A stretch of DNA of 64,000 bases, from assembly GCA_002105175.1 (NCBI GenBank), contig MCGE01000053.1, positions 113,847 through 177,846 of the forward strand, written 5' to 3'. Each line of letters opens with the position of its first letter. Position 1 is the first letter of the stretch. Below the pieces are notes generated by a model. That model did no database searches, was not told the origin of the DNA, and worked only from the letters and a program-made list of their open reading frames with translations. This DNA is from Absidia repens (taxonomy: Eukaryota > Mucoromycota > Mucoromycetes > Mucorales > Cunninghamellaceae). The position numbers were made by a program, and so were the translations under genes. Positions 45,540-56,525 of the stretch are shown piece by piece.

Positions 45540-46150
45540 CCCCTCCATGAAGCACTCGACCATTTTGAACACCCTCCCGCCCTCCCCGAGTACATGAAGC
45601 TCATCATGTCGCAACTCATGACCATGAACAGCACAATTGTCAAACTACAGGAACAACTTAATGATCGCGACAACATCATCGAACAACTTCAGCAGTCATT
45701 AGCTACTCTCATGACATCTACCCAGTCCCCAACCCCTACACCTCAACCTCTTGCCCCTCAGCCACCCCAACCAAACACCGATCCCAGCAACCCTTGGTCC
45801 AACAAAACTCAGGTACATCATTTACGACAACAACTCTCCTCCCCATCGCTCTCTCGGGCTCATCAAAAGACCCAAGCAGTAGCACGAACATTCTTACCCG
45901 TCTCCCCCACACGTGGTTTTACATACATCTACCTGAACACCAACAAACGCCTCCCCACCAAGGAGGTACGACGCAAGTTCCGCCGACTTGACATCAACCA
46001 CCAACCGCCTTCTCGATATCCATTATCCCACCAGGAATGTGATCGCCACCCTCATCCACAATGACATCGAACAGGAATTTCTCCATCAACTTTCCACATT
46101 TGGAATCACCCCCATCGAAGACTTCGTGATGCTGATGACACTGCTATTGT
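45540..46150 (+). pseudogene. LINE ORF1-like (gag-type) 5' fragment
   Basis: The open frame from before 45594 encodes MNSTIVKLQEQLNDRDNII, a coiled-coil-like N-terminus, a Pro/Gln/Thr linker, then VHHLRQQLSSPSLSRAHQK, AVARTFLP...GFTYIYLNTNKRLPTKEV and, after a frameshift near 46000, LDIHYPTRNVIATLIHNDIE. From memory this matches ORF1 proteins of Mucorales non-LTR retrotransposons. It stops abruptly at about 46120 and no reverse transcriptase follows; the reading passes into an unrelated spliced gene. Confidence 0.5.
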
Positions 46151-48049
46151 AAGTATAGTGAAATGAAGATACACGCTGTTTTATGTATACCACTTTATTA
46201 AGTATCTCTACCTCTCTCTCTTTATTGTATTATAGGAAGAACAGCTGGACAGTACGACCCCCGACAGCATCATGGAAACCTTGGCTGACTTTGTGATCAA
46301 CGCCAATGGCAATGGAATGGCACAAGTATAGGTAAGAATCGAAAGAATTGTGTGTTTGGAGAAGCAGGTGTCTGAATTCTATTTGCATGTATCACAGGCT
46401 AGAAAACCATGGTGCAAACACTATTGATTTGTACAAACCCAAGGAAGGACCCACATTCAACATAGGTAATCACAGCAATATCGACTTTATCCATTCCTTC
46501 AATTCTATCGGGTAAGTATAAGCTGGGTATGATTATGAACGTGGAAGGTGACTTGTACAATATTCCATTCTCAATCTTTTTTTTTGTTGTGATTTTAGTA
46601 CCGAATCACCGCCACCACCGCCACCACCACAACAACAACAACAACAACATAAACCGCAGCAGCAAGAGCAAATAACGGAGGTAAGTTATAAGGAATCTGC
46701 CGCGTTATTGTTACATTGGCTATACTTACAGATTGTTTTTCTCTACAGGATAAAAAGGGAAAACGACGCAAAGATTTCCTTAATGATGACATTGATGATG
46801 ATGATATTTGCACAACACCCTTCACCTACGAAAAAAAAACAAGACGTACAATACAATCACCCTCGGACTTTTATCTTATCACCACACAAACCTCGCCTCT
46901 CAAAAGTTGACTATACTACGCTGACATCCAACTTCGATATTATTCTTTCGGAATATCAAACATCGTCGCCATCATCAGCATCAACAACAATAACGTCCAG
47001 TCAACAATTATATAACGAAAACAGGGAACAGCAAACTCGGAACCAAAGTTTGAATGACGCTCCAGGAACATTGGAATTTTTACTTGAAGCGTTGAACCAG
47101 CCACTGGACAACATCCGCCAATTTGTTTGGTTGAATGGATATGCAACAGACAACAAGGAAGAAGCAATGAACAATGACACGATCCGACACATCCTCACTG
47201 ATTTTTATCTCAATTGCAACATCGACAAGGACAACCGTTCGACATCAACCAATGAAAGAACACCCTTCTCCGAGCATCTTATACCAATCTTCAAGGCTTT
47301 TGCAGGTATCACCCACCTCATGAAGTTTACCTGGTAAAGAAGAAAATCAAAAAAAAAAACACATTGTCGAAAGCTCATTTTTTTTTTTATTCAATTAGGT
47401 GCGAAAAAGGTCTAGCTTCGAATCGCCTACTGTCTCTCTGCCTCCCCAACAAAGTACCTGTCCGCTCACTGCTAGATGGTATTGGTGTATCCATCAAGGA
47501 TGGCGCCGAAAGGATTCTCATTGAATCATCAGGGTAAGTGAGAGAAAGAGAGGATTGTATACAAAAAGCTGATATTTATTATTATTTTGTTATAGTGATG
47601 ACATGGACCACTCGGAAGAAGACACTATCAAACAGATCTGCAATACCAGTAATTGCCTGAAGGTGGATATGAAGGTTTACCGTGCTGCCTCCTTCGACAC
47701 ATTCCTCCGCCGCCAAGTCTTTGGTTTACAGTTTATTCACGACAAGATGACTCTCACCACCACTCGTATGATTAATAAGGAACGATATGCTTTATTGAAA
47801 CACGCTCTGCAATTATTCCAACGTCATTCAAGGATATCTGGAAGTGGATCAAAGCCTTTGAACTGCTATTGAAGTTGAAGGTAGTTTGTTGGTGATGATG
47901 ATCTTCATGTTAGAAACACACACGCTCATCTATTATTTTTATTATTATAGGCCGATTTACAGGAACAAGAAAAGGTGACGGAATTACTGGAATATGAATG
48001 TACTGGTGTGGCTGATATAGGACTGACGGTAGAAGATGCTTTGAAATGA
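46151..48049 (+). pseudogene. Multi-exon gene with at least two frame breaks; family unknown
   Basis: Exon-like blocks are about 46235-46331 (METLADFVINANGNGMAQ), 46398-46512, 46600-46680 (Pro/Gln-rich), 46750-47333, 47399-47533, 47596-47880 and 47951-48049 (stop TGA), with matching phases at the last junctions. One frame break lies in the A-run at about 46832-46840, between DDDDICTTPFTYEK and the RTFILSPHKPRLSKVDY frame. Another lies near 47805, where the frame needed to reach IPTSFKDIWKWIKAFELL differs from the one entering. The tail (VDMKVYRAASFDTFLRRQVF, VTELLEYECTGVADIGL) recalls a multicopy Mucorales hypothetical family, without known function. It may be a pseudogene, or the breaks may be assembly errors. 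Confidence 0.5.
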
Positions 48050-48500
48050 TGCCCCTCCTTCTCCTCTCCATCTCTCCCTCTCTCTCCTTCTTTAGCATTT
48101 TTTTCTATGTATGATATCAACACTAGCACACTTATTACCCCAACTCCTTCTTGTATATATTCTCTAAATATTAGTTATCAAATAAATACCTACCAATAAA
48201 GTATATCTTTTATTATCATTCATTGTCTCTCTTGTTTTGGTATTCAATGTACTGTCTGAAATCTCCTCTTTCCCTTTTCCCTTCTTATTTTTCTGGTTTA
48301 TACAATTTACCCTTTTATTATCCATTTCTTCTCAAAAAAAAGAAAAAAAGAAAAAAAAGATGTATAGACATGCAAATTGTTTATATAGTAGAAGTAGTAA
48401 TAGTAGTAGTAATAGTGGTAGTAGTAATAGTAATGTTAATATGAGATAATAGTGCTAGTAGTAGTGTTTTTAGATGATTTCTTTTCTATCCAATAATACG

Positions 48501-48542
<42 letters not shown>

Positions 48543-49007
48543 CGACTCTTTTAATTTTTGTGGAGCTAGGTTATTGGATAAAGATGGTGATTTGTAATTA
48601 TCATGATGTCCTGGTAACGTTGTTGTTGTTGTTGTTGTTGTTGTCCCTTCTTGGTATTTATACAGAGTGACTATGTCGAAAGCATTACATCCAACAACGA
48701 TCAGGTGAATTGGAACGCTATTTTTCGGAGGGGAAAGCACGTGGACATTTTGGATCATATTCGACCTCTTCTAGTGTGAAAGCTGCATGCTACCGTTGGA
48801 AACGCCGACAACAACATCAACGCCGATAGCTATATACATTTTTAATTTTACTACTTCCATTGAATAAATAAGTATTTCCTTTTATTATTGACTTTTATTT
48901 TTATATAGTGTAACTTTTCTCAATAAAAAAACAATATATTTTTACTGTTTTATTAGAGTTCTTTTAATTACTGGATTTTCAAGGTAATTTCGTAAAATGT
49001 TTAATTC

Positions 49008-49047
<40 letters not shown>

Positions 49048-49136
49048 CATTAGGTGGTAGGCGGTAGCTGCTAGGATACCCCGACAACTGATTTGGCGAC
49101 AAGTCAAAACCAAAACTGCGACAAGTTGATCAAAAA
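48050..49136. other. Intergenic: poly(A) sites, TA repeat, T-run, Tc1-like end
   Basis: CAAATAAATACC and CCAATAAAGTATATC near 48180-48205 fit 3' ends of the preceding gene. Simple repeats: TAG/TAA triplets at about 48390-48465, (TA)n 48507-48540 and GTT repeats near 48620-48642. About 48690-48830 holds a short coding-like stretch without a start. T-run about 49010-49047, then CATTAGGTGGTAGG and the Tc1-like end (GATACCCCGACAACTG) cut by TIR element T3. Confidence 0.45.
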
Positions 49137-49742
49137 AATCAGGAATTGCTCCATTTCAGAGGATTTTCAGAGGATTTTTCAGAGACCGTCCCGTACATAA
49201 AAAACCTCAAATTCGCCTTCTTTTTCTTCTTCTTTTTTTTTACTCGCTTTATACAGTATACATTATCGTTTCTTCTGGTTACCTCTTTATTTTTATTTTT
49301 TTATCATTGCATACCGGATGGTCTTGACCTGGTATCACTCTATTACATTTGTAGTTAGACGTTATTACGATACATCCTTTTTTTTCATTTGAATAAAGAC
49401 CATTTTATTATCACACCGTGCATATACATTTTGCCTTTGATTGATTTGTAGTAGTTTTGATTTTGGGTCTTCTTTACAGGACGAAGAAGGACACTCTGCA
49501 AAACTGTTACTGTTGGCCTGCCTGTCAGTTTTTATCTCACTGCCAAAAAAAAAAAAAAAAAAATGCACCGACGGAAAAGTGGGATTTTAATTGAATTTTA
49601 AAGGTCGTGCTTTTGGTTTTTTCTCTTTGATTGTTATCGGCAGTACAATGAACATGGTACGGACAGTATCTGAAAAACCTTCTGACATTCCTCTGAAAAC
49701 TCTCTGAAAATCCTCAGAAGCCTCTGAAATGGAGCAATTTCC
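49137..49742. mobile_element. TIR element T3 (short member)
   Basis: The left end GGAATTGCTCCATTTCAGAGG with TTTTCAGAGG units and GACCGTCCCGTAC is matched by an inverted right end (CTCTGAAAACTCTCTGAAAA to ATGGAGCAATTTCC). The interior is unrelated to T1/T2. Total about 606 bp. Non-autonomous. It inserted beside Tc1-like terminal sequence. Confidence 0.6.
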
Positions 49743-50529
49743 AAAAAAAAAAGAAAGACCATCTCCGTCAGAACCCTTTTTGGCAATTCAAGGGAAACAT
49801 TGAGTTTGAAAACAATTCATGCAACTAGCCCTTCTTTTTTTTCTTTCTCAGAAACCCTCGGGAGTGATTCAGGAACTACTCTTTTTCTTTAATTTTCCTT
49901 TTTTTTTTTTTTTTTGTAATGTGTTGTTTATTGAATAAAGACTTGGACTCACGTCAAAACGAGCGGTGGCCAATAAAATAAAATATATAAAAAGGAAGAA
50001 AGGGGGTGTTGCGGAAGAGCGAAAAGATAGATGGTGGTAGTAGGATACTGGTGGTGGAAGGTAAAAGGGGAGGGAACAGTGAGAGAGGAAAGAAGACAAT
50101 AGACAGGCGAGAGGGAATGTTGGGTGTGAGGAGGAAAGGGGATAGAGACTAGTTTTTTTTTTCCATTTCATTTTGGTAGTAGAGTTCGCTTTTAAAGAAA
50201 ATCCAGGCACGTTAACCTCCTTTTGACCGATAAAAAGTTATATGATATAATCATTTTTTTATACATTTATGAGCAAGTGGTAGGTGGGTGATTCATGATT
50301 TCGAGTTAGTGGTTTATCTATGATACAAAAGACTTATTAACGTCCACCTATTGAGAAACAAAGGAAACGGGATTCCTTTTTTTTTGTGCATACCAAGAAA
50401 AGCACGGTTGTCCCTTTTTTTTTTTTGTGTACACTAGTAAAAGCATGGCCTTCCCTGTTTTACAAATAAAAAAACCATTCTATTTTTGTCTGGACACATA
50501 AAAGTGATATTTCGAACGCCGCTCTTTTT
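49743..50529. repeat. Unit S, copy 3, interrupted by a retroposon
   Basis: Flanks 49752-49898 and 50152-50527 match unit S at 19.2-19.75 and 38.27-38.8 kb. The interruption (49899-50151) starts with a T-run and GTAATGTGTTGTTTATTGAA and is a diverged third copy of the retroposon at 25.3 and 36.9 kb. Because the target is T-rich, its target duplication cannot be fixed. Confidence 0.55.
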
Positions 50530-50720
50530 TTTTGGGGATTGCTCCATTTCAGAGAAATTCTCTGAACTTTTTCAGAGATTTCAGAGAAATTTCAGAGATT
50601 TCAGAGATTTCAGAGAAATTCTCTGAGCCGTCAGAGAAAATTTTTTCTCCGGAATCTCAGATAGATTACACAGAACAACCGTACCACCATGCATTGTATC
50701 GGCGATGATTTAAATTATAC
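50530..50720. mobile_element. Divergent single TIR end T4
   Basis: GGGGATTGCTCCATTTCAGAG is followed by palindrome-rich CAGAGATTTCAGAGA units instead of TTTTCAGAGG, then CCGTACCACCATGCATTGTA, which parallels the CCGTACCACC...TTGTATCG of T1. No partner end was found, so this is an orphan end of a related subfamily. Confidence 0.5.
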
Positions 50721-51144
50721 TGCGCGATAGCATTGTGTCAAAACAGGACGCTGTTTATTTTATGCGTATGTATAAAAAATAATAGATATATTCATATAAA
50801 AAATATCAGAAGCTTCGATTTACAACTAGCTGTTTAGAGTAGGGACGAATTAATGTAGTATAGTGTTAGTACCTCATATTATTTTCTATCGTATCCAATA
50901 AAAAACAAAAGTATTTAAATTTGGACATGGCTTTTACAAAGTGAAGGTATGATACACGTAAAGAAGTATCATTTTAGAGGGACAAAGAGCTACGTACAAT
51001 GTCAAAATGAATATGTTTAATATAGAGTTCAACTTGGGTATGATTCAAAGGTTATTTTTAAAAGAAATGTATACTTTATTGAAGTACTGCATAAATTGGC
51101 ATAAACTGGTGGAATGGTCAACTTGCTAATCTAAAGGATGAGGT
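50721..51144. other. AT-rich intergenic stretch left of the chromovirus
   Basis: No coding frame or recognisable repeat beyond AT-rich sequence and one AATAAAAAAC near 50896. Ends at the LTR. Confidence 0.4.
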
Positions 51145-51441
51145 TGTAATATTTGATAAAATAGAAGACGTTATAAAGAAATAAGTGATATAACAGATAT
51201 GGTTTTTATTGAATAAAATGAGGAAGGGTTTTTATAATAAAATGAGAAAAAGAAGGCTGTGCTAGTTGTGGCTGTGGATATAGTCGAAGAATGGTAATAT
51301 GAGGCTATGAGAAGTTGGTTATCTGTAGATATAAGTATATATGCCTAAGTAGTGGATACTCGAGGCTGTGTCTTATACCTGTATAGGAATGACAAGTGTG
51401 ATAGTGTGGGAAATGATTAGTGACAGATGACAAATACGACA
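51145..51441 (-). repeat. 3' LTR of chromovirus
   Basis: A 297-bp sequence with TG...CA termini on the plus strand (TGTAATATTTG to AATACGACA) that appears identical to 56526-56822. Internal TTCAATAAAAACC (minus strand) is a poly(A)-signal candidate. On the element strand it is preceded by a purine-rich GGAAGGGGATGA (51454-51442 in reverse), a good polypurine tract. Confidence 0.9.
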
Positions 51442-51454
51442 TCATCCCCTTCCA
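51442..51454 (-). promoter_or_regulatory. Polypurine tract of chromovirus
   Basis: The minus-strand purine-rich run GGAAGGGGATGA sits directly before the 3' LTR (TGTCGTATTTG), the expected position for the plus-strand primer of reverse transcription. Confidence 0.6.
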
Positions 51455-51509
51455 GTTTGAATAAACGTTTTTTTGAAAAGGATGTATTTGTGAAGTCGTG
51501 TGTGAAAAG

Positions 51510-51543
<34 letters not shown>

Positions 51544-51598
51544 CCGATCTTCTCAGTCTCCTGATTTTCAAGTCGTCGGCATTGTTTTTGATTTTTAC

Positions 51599-54500
51599 CT
51601 AGCGGGCTCTTTTATGTCCTCTACTGGTATTTTTATCTTTTTCAATGTCCGTCCGCTTTCTTTTCAGTGCTGGGGTCGGTCGATTTATATTTTTGTTTCT
51701 TTCTTTGTTATTTTTTTCCTTTTGATCGGTGTCTTGTCGTCTTTTCCAATATATGTCAATTTCATCTTGTGCATTCATGTCTTGTGCCTTTATCCATTGA
51801 TCATCTTCGGATGTATATCCTTTCCAACGAACTTTGTATTGACGTTGTCCAGGTGTTCCTTTGTGGTCTAGGATGGCTTCGATTTCATACTCGTCATCAT
51901 TATGTTCATCGTGCGAAACGGATTTCAACTCTGATGGGACGTAGTTGCGTGAAGCTAGTGCACCTGTCATGTCTTTTAGGACGTAAGTACCGTTTGTTGT
52001 TTTTTGCATGACTTCAAATGGACCGTCGTATAATGGAGCTGATTTATTTTTTCTTGTAGGGATTTTTGCGACTACGAAGCTACCAACGGGAAAGTCAACA
52101 ATACGGTGTGTTTTATCGAATGCTTCCTTTTGTGAATCTATTACTAGTTGTGTACGCTCTTTGATTGCCGGAAATACAACATCTGCCATATATTCGAGTC
52201 GTTTTACCAATTCTTCATAGCTCATGGGTTTTAGAGTGGCAATGTTGGTTTGTGGATCACCGGTAAGCGTGGGTTTATTCATATGTCGTGCGAACATCAA
52301 AGAGAATGGGGGTGTTTGAAGACGTTTTGAAATCTTGTTATTCATTACCAATTGTGCATTAGGTACGTACCAGTCCCAGTCTTGTCTAGTTCCTTGGCTT
52401 TCTTTGTTTATTATTGTTTTGGCTACTTGGACGTAACGTTCAGCAAGACCATTTCCTCTTGGATGATATGGTGTGGAAAACCTACGATCGATTCCCATAG
52501 TCTTGTGTAATGCTGTGTCGAGCTTGTTTTTGAACTCGGTGCCGTTGTCCGATTGTATGATTCTTGGATAGCCGAAATCGCCAAATACTTTGATCAACGT
52601 ATGAATAAGTGTGTCTGCCTTTTTGTCAGGTAATGCGCGTAGAATTGTGAATCGTGTGCAAACGTCAACCATTACTAATAACCATGTATTTCCTTGTGTA
52701 GAAACTTTGAATGGTCCAGCTAGATCGATAGCCCAATGGTCGGTTGGTAGATATGCATGTACTGGTCTCAAGGGATTGTAGCCTCTTTTTCCTATATTGT
52801 ATTTTTGGCAAGGTGGGCATTTTTGGACAATGTCAAGTGCTTGTTTGTACATGTTGGTCCAGTGTAATCCTTCATGATGTGCAGATTTTACGATTGCTTC
52901 TGCTCCGAAGTGTCCGTATTCATGTAGTCTTTGTAGAATGGCACTGTGCTCTGTGGTCGGAGGTGTGATGAAATTCATATCCATGGATTGGATTGCGCGA
53001 AGGTGAATGTCTTCTTCTGTGGTTTTGTTTTCTATGGATGGATCCAGTTGTGCTTTGTGTTTATTGGCTTGAATGTGTGGTGTCTGATTACCCCCTGGGA
53101 TTTCTTTGTGCGGTGTGGCAAGACGTGACAAGAAATCAGGAAAAATATTCAAGGCTCCTGGTTTGTGTATGACGGTGAACGAATAGTCCAGGATGGTATC
53201 CAACCAGTTAATCATCATGGGTGATGCGATCTTTTGTGTATGAATGTAAGTGAGGGCGCGATGGTCAGTGTACAATGTGAATGGATTACCCCAAAGATAC
53301 TTATGAAACTTTTTTAGGGCAAAGACAATTGCAAGCAGTTCCCTTTTGTTGGTGCTATAGTTACGCTCAGAAGTGGACAATGATCTGGCCATGTATCCTA
53401 TGAAACGTTCTTTCCCATGGATGATTTGGTACAAGGCGGCACCGATGCCGTAGTTAGAGGCATCTGTGGCTACGTAAAAGGGTTGATTCAAGTCTGGAAA
53501 ATGAAGTAAGGTATCCCTTTTTAGTTGTGTTTTGATCAGTTCGAAATGCTTTTGATGTACTGATGTCCAATCTTTATCTGTGATTTGATTATAGTTGCGT
53601 AATGCATCAAGTGGACTGGTGAGCGTGGCAACGCCAGCAAGATGGTTACGGAAATAGTTTACGATACCGAGGAATTGTTGCATTGCTTTGCCGGAGGTAG
53701 GTCTGTTCCATTCAAGAACATTGCAGACCTTTCGTGGATCAAGATCATAGCCGTCTTTGGAAACGCAGAAACCAAGTAGGAATACAGCTGTTTGGGCCCA
53801 ATGGCATTTTTTGGGATTCAAGATCAGATTTACTTCGGTCAGCTTTGTGATAGCGATGGCAACATGCTTGGTGTGTGATTCCATGTTGTCTGAGAACACT
53901 ACAACGTCGTCAATGAAGGTGTGTACAAAAGGTAAGCCTTGGAAAACTTCATTCATAACTCGTTGGAATTTAGCTGAAAGGGTTTTCAGTCCAAATGGTG
54001 CTCCTTGGAACATGTACTGACGTCCTTTATTTGTGAACGTAGTTTTATGTTGGTCTTCTGGATGTATTTGGAAACGGTGGAATGCGCTTTTCAAGTCCAG
54101 TGTGGTGAAGACAGCGGCTCCATGCATGGATTCAAAGATGTCTTTTATCAAAGGTAAGGGATATACATCGTCCTTCAAGTGTTTATTGATGTGACGTGGA
54201 TCGAGGCAAGGTCGCCGACCAGTAACAAAACCTTTTTCATCTTTTTTAGGTGCTAGTGTTAGCGGACTGTTCCATGTAGTATCAATTGGAGCATCAACGA
54301 TCGTGCCATCAGCAAGCCATTGTTTTACAGCTTCGTCGACGAGTGGCTGTAACGTGACGGGGATTGGGTACTGACGATGATTAGTGCGATCGGTTGGCAT
54401 GTCAGGTGTATCTAGTCTGACCATTGATGTAGGTAAGGTACAGAAAGATGTGATTGGTATTTTTTGATTTTCATCAGCTAACGGTAATATTTTGTTTAGG

Positions 54501-54952
54501 AAGTCTTTTCGCTCCGTGGCAGTACCAGCGGGTGAATCATTCGGTGTTGGTGGATTGTCAATGTTATGATTTTCTTTTGGTGATCTCAAATGACTATTTG
54601 GCCAACTGACGGGAAGGTTGACGACTTCGATATTAAAAGTAGACATCAAATCATCAGCAATCAAACAATCAAAGTCTTTCGACAAATCAGTGACTTGGAA
54701 GGAATGCGATATAGTGACATTATTGAAAGTGATCAACATTGGAATAGTTTTACCGTAGCTTTTTGTAGTCTTATTGCCTGGTAGATATATAGTAGTAGTA
54801 TAGTTTGAATCAATTTTTATTTTATTTATATCAATAAACTTTTTATCTATAACTGAAACATTGGCTCCGGAATCACAAAGGGCAAACGCTTGCTTATTCT
54901 GTAGAAGAAGTGGAAAAACGTATTTTTTAGTTGAGGGCAAGTTTGTGATCAT
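51599..54952 (-). CDS. pol: Ty3/gypsy chromovirus Pol (PR-RT-RH-IN-chromodomain)
   Basis: An uninterrupted frame of 1117 codons. Protease: ALCDSGA, Asp27. Reverse transcriptase about 195-380: TTLDLKSAFH 283-292, FIDD 346-349 in place of the usual YxDD. RNase H: ATDAS Asp497, KREL Glu538, YTDH Asp563. Integrase: HHCC zinc finger about 677-715 (CPPC at 712-715), catalytic Asp743 (AIDLAGP), Asp802 (QSDNGTEF) and Glu838 (GLAERY). C-terminal chromodomain about 1010-1060 (YEIEAILDH, YKVRWKGYTSEDDQW), which in chromoviruses directs insertion toward particular chromatin. All catalytic residues are present, so it may be functional. The ATG overlaps the TGA of the last gag frame (ATGA, 54952-54949), suggesting termination-reinitiation or a bypass mechanism. 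Confidence 0.93.
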   Translation of the reverse strand: MITNLPSTKKYVFPLLLQNKQAFALCDSGANVSVIDKKFIDINKIKIDSNYTTTIYLPGNKTTKSYGKTIPMLITFNNVTISHSFQVTDLSKDFDCLIADDLMSTFNIEVVNLPVSWPNSHLRSPKENHNIDNPPTPNDSPAGTATERKDFLNKILPLADENQKIPITSFCTLPTSMVRLDTPDMPTDRTNHRQYPIPVTLQPLVDEAVKQWLADGTIVDAPIDTTWNSPLTLAPKKDEKGFVTGRRPCLDPRHINKHLKDDVYPLPLIKDIFESMHGAAVFTTLDLKSAFHRFQIHPEDQHKTTFTNKGRQYMFQGAPFGLKTLSAKFQRVMNEVFQGLPFVHTFIDDVVVFSDNMESHTKHVAIAITKLTEVNLILNPKKCHWAQTAVFLLGFCVSKDGYDLDPRKVCNVLEWNRPTSGKAMQQFLGIVNYFRNHLAGVATLTSPLDALRNYNQITDKDWTSVHQKHFELIKTQLKRDTLLHFPDLNQPFYVATDASNYGIGAALYQIIHGKERFIGYMARSLSTSERNYSTNKRELLAIVFALKKFHKYLWGNPFTLYTDHRALTYIHTQKIASPMMINWLDTILDYSFTVIHKPGALNIFPDFLSRLATPHKEIPGGNQTPHIQANKHKAQLDPSIENKTTEEDIHLRAIQSMDMNFITPPTTEHSAILQRLHEYGHFGAEAIVKSAHHEGLHWTNMYKQALDIVQKCPPCQKYNIGKRGYNPLRPVHAYLPTDHWAIDLAGPFKVSTQGNTWLLVMVDVCTRFTILRALPDKKADTLIHTLIKVFGDFGYPRIIQSDNGTEFKNKLDTALHKTMGIDRRFSTPYHPRGNGLAERYVQVAKTIINKESQGTRQDWDWYVPNAQLVMNNKISKRLQTPPFSLMFARHMNKPTLTGDPQTNIATLKPMSYEELVKRLEYMADVVFPAIKERTQLVIDSQKEAFDKTHRIVDFPVGSFVVAKIPTRKNKSAPLYDGPFEVMQKTTNGTYVLKDMTGALASRNYVPSELKSVSHDEHNDDEYEIEAILDHKGTPGQRQYKVRWKGYTSEDDQWIKAQDMNAQDEIDIYWKRRQDTDQKEKNNKERNKNINRPTPALKRKRTDIEKDKNTSRGHKRAR

Positions 54953-56464
54953 GTTGTGGCAATAGACTTTTTTATTTTTATTTTTATTTTATTTTTACCT
55001 TCGATGTTATCGAGCTGAGCTTCGATAGCCAGTGCATTCAAAGAGGCAGTGTAGTTGTCCATCTCCGTGTCGGCAGGGTGGCTGATATCTAGGGCATTGA
55101 GACGAGCATTGCGTGCCGCAAAGTATTCACGACCTTCTTGACACTTGTGGCCAATGGTGTAAGGGACCTTCTTGCAATACCTGCAAAGTGGAGCGGAGGA
55201 AGAGGCAGCAAAGGCAGAGGAAGAAGCGACAGAGGCAGAGGAAGATGCGGTTGGAGCAGATGAAGAGATGGCAGAGGCAGATCTAGGGCATGATCGATGG
55301 CACGGCCTTTTCCCTTCTTGTTGCGGTTGAGGCGTTGGAGTTCCCTACAATCCTTGGTGGCATGAGAGGCGTTATCACCATGGTGAGAGCAGAAGAGTCC
55401 AGTACGCACGGATTGTCACGTTGGTGGCGTTGGCGGCGACGAGGGCGATGAGAGGAGTCGGAATCAGAATCAGAGTCAACATGGTTGAACGAACGTTTTT
55501 GAACGTGTAGCTGTGTTGCAATCTTGATGACTTCTTCGGCGGATTGAGGAAGACCATGGGCTTGAGCTTTATTGTAGTGAGCGGCCATGACTTGTTCCCT
55601 AAGTCTTTCATTGAGTGCCTTGAAGCAGATAACAGCTAAGACAGGACCATCATTCCAATTCGCTTGTTGGGAAAGTGTTTGCAAACGAAGACCAAACTTG
55701 GACAATGATTCGGAGTGCTTCATACGTAGCGCAGCAAGGGCGAGGATGGCAGCAGAGGCATCATTCTTGAAAGAGAATTTTTCCACCAATTTTTTCTTGG
55801 CAGCAGACCAGGGCATCGAGACGTTCTTCATATTGTTAGCGTACCAAACGTCGACGTCTTCACCACGCATAGCATAATCAAGGTAGCGGGACCAATGTAA
55901 ATCAAGATCGACTTCACCAAGATTCATCACTTTTTCGAAAGCTCTGATAAACTTATCGACCGATGTAAAAGAGGGGAGCTCACCATTTATCATAGTTTGC
56001 CCTTCCACTTGGAATACCGGGATTTCATTTATAAACCTGAAGTGGGGTGCAGAGGAGACAGCAGGAGGAGCAGCAGAGGGAGCATGGGCTAGAGTACGGT
56101 TGATAAGGGCAATCTTGGATTCCAATTCATCCAAAGCCTTTCTTTCATTGACCAAAGAGGGATCATCAGAGTTGGCGGCGGCATGTAAGACATAGGCCAT
56201 TGTTTTTTCTTGAGCTTCTTTGACATAGGTGTCATGTAATTCCTTCAACGTGGGCTTAGGTGCATGCTTGGAGGCAGAAAGACCAGGTGTACCAGCAGTA
56301 GGGGTAGGAATGACATCAGGAGAAACAGTAGTGGCAGAGGTGGCATCAACTTCCATGGCTACAGCAGATGAAGGAGTGGCATCAATTACAGTGGCGGTAG
56401 GATCAACATTGATGGCATCAGCGGAGCTTGAAGGTTGAGCAGTGGAACGGGTAGTAGCAGGCAT
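54949..56464 (-). pseudogene. gag: Chromovirus Gag, spread over three frames
   Basis: The first frame (ATG 56464 to TAG at 55283) encodes an Ala/Thr/Pro-rich N-terminus and a capsid-like retrotransposon gag domain (SVDKFIRAFEKVMNLGEVDL, MPWSAAKKKLVEKFSFK). A zinc-finger-like block FCSHHGDNASHATKDC (near 55400-55350) is in a second frame, and a CCHC-like knuckle CRYCKKVPYTIGHKC (55185-55141) with the C-terminus is in a third, which ends at TGA 54951-54949 over the pol start. Each change is -1. The second could occur at GGGAAAA (55314-55308), a canonical slippery heptamer in the correct frame. The first, near 55415, has no such site and may be a mutation or assembly error. Confidence 0.7.
55308..55314 (-). 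promoter_or_regulatory. Candidate -1 ribosomal frameshift site in gag
   Basis: Minus strand G-GGA-AAA in the frame that encodes the HHGDN zinc-finger block; slipping -1 enters the frame carrying the CCHC-like knuckle. It matches the X-XXY-YYZ rule. No downstream structure was assessed. Confidence 0.4.
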
Positions 56465-56525
56465 GTTGAGTTTAAAATAGATTTTTGTAAAAAGATGAAA
56501 ATAAAATAATATTCACTTAAAAAAA

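Noticed and set aside
51614..52011. Frames opposite the chromovirus pol and gag (also 55587-55877)
   Set aside because: Antisense shadows of an intact coding frame.
55089..55409. Separate Pro/Leu-rich protein after gag
   Set aside because: After the zinc-finger block this frame is an alternative reading of an Ala/Ser-rich linker; the CCHC-like motif lies in another frame.
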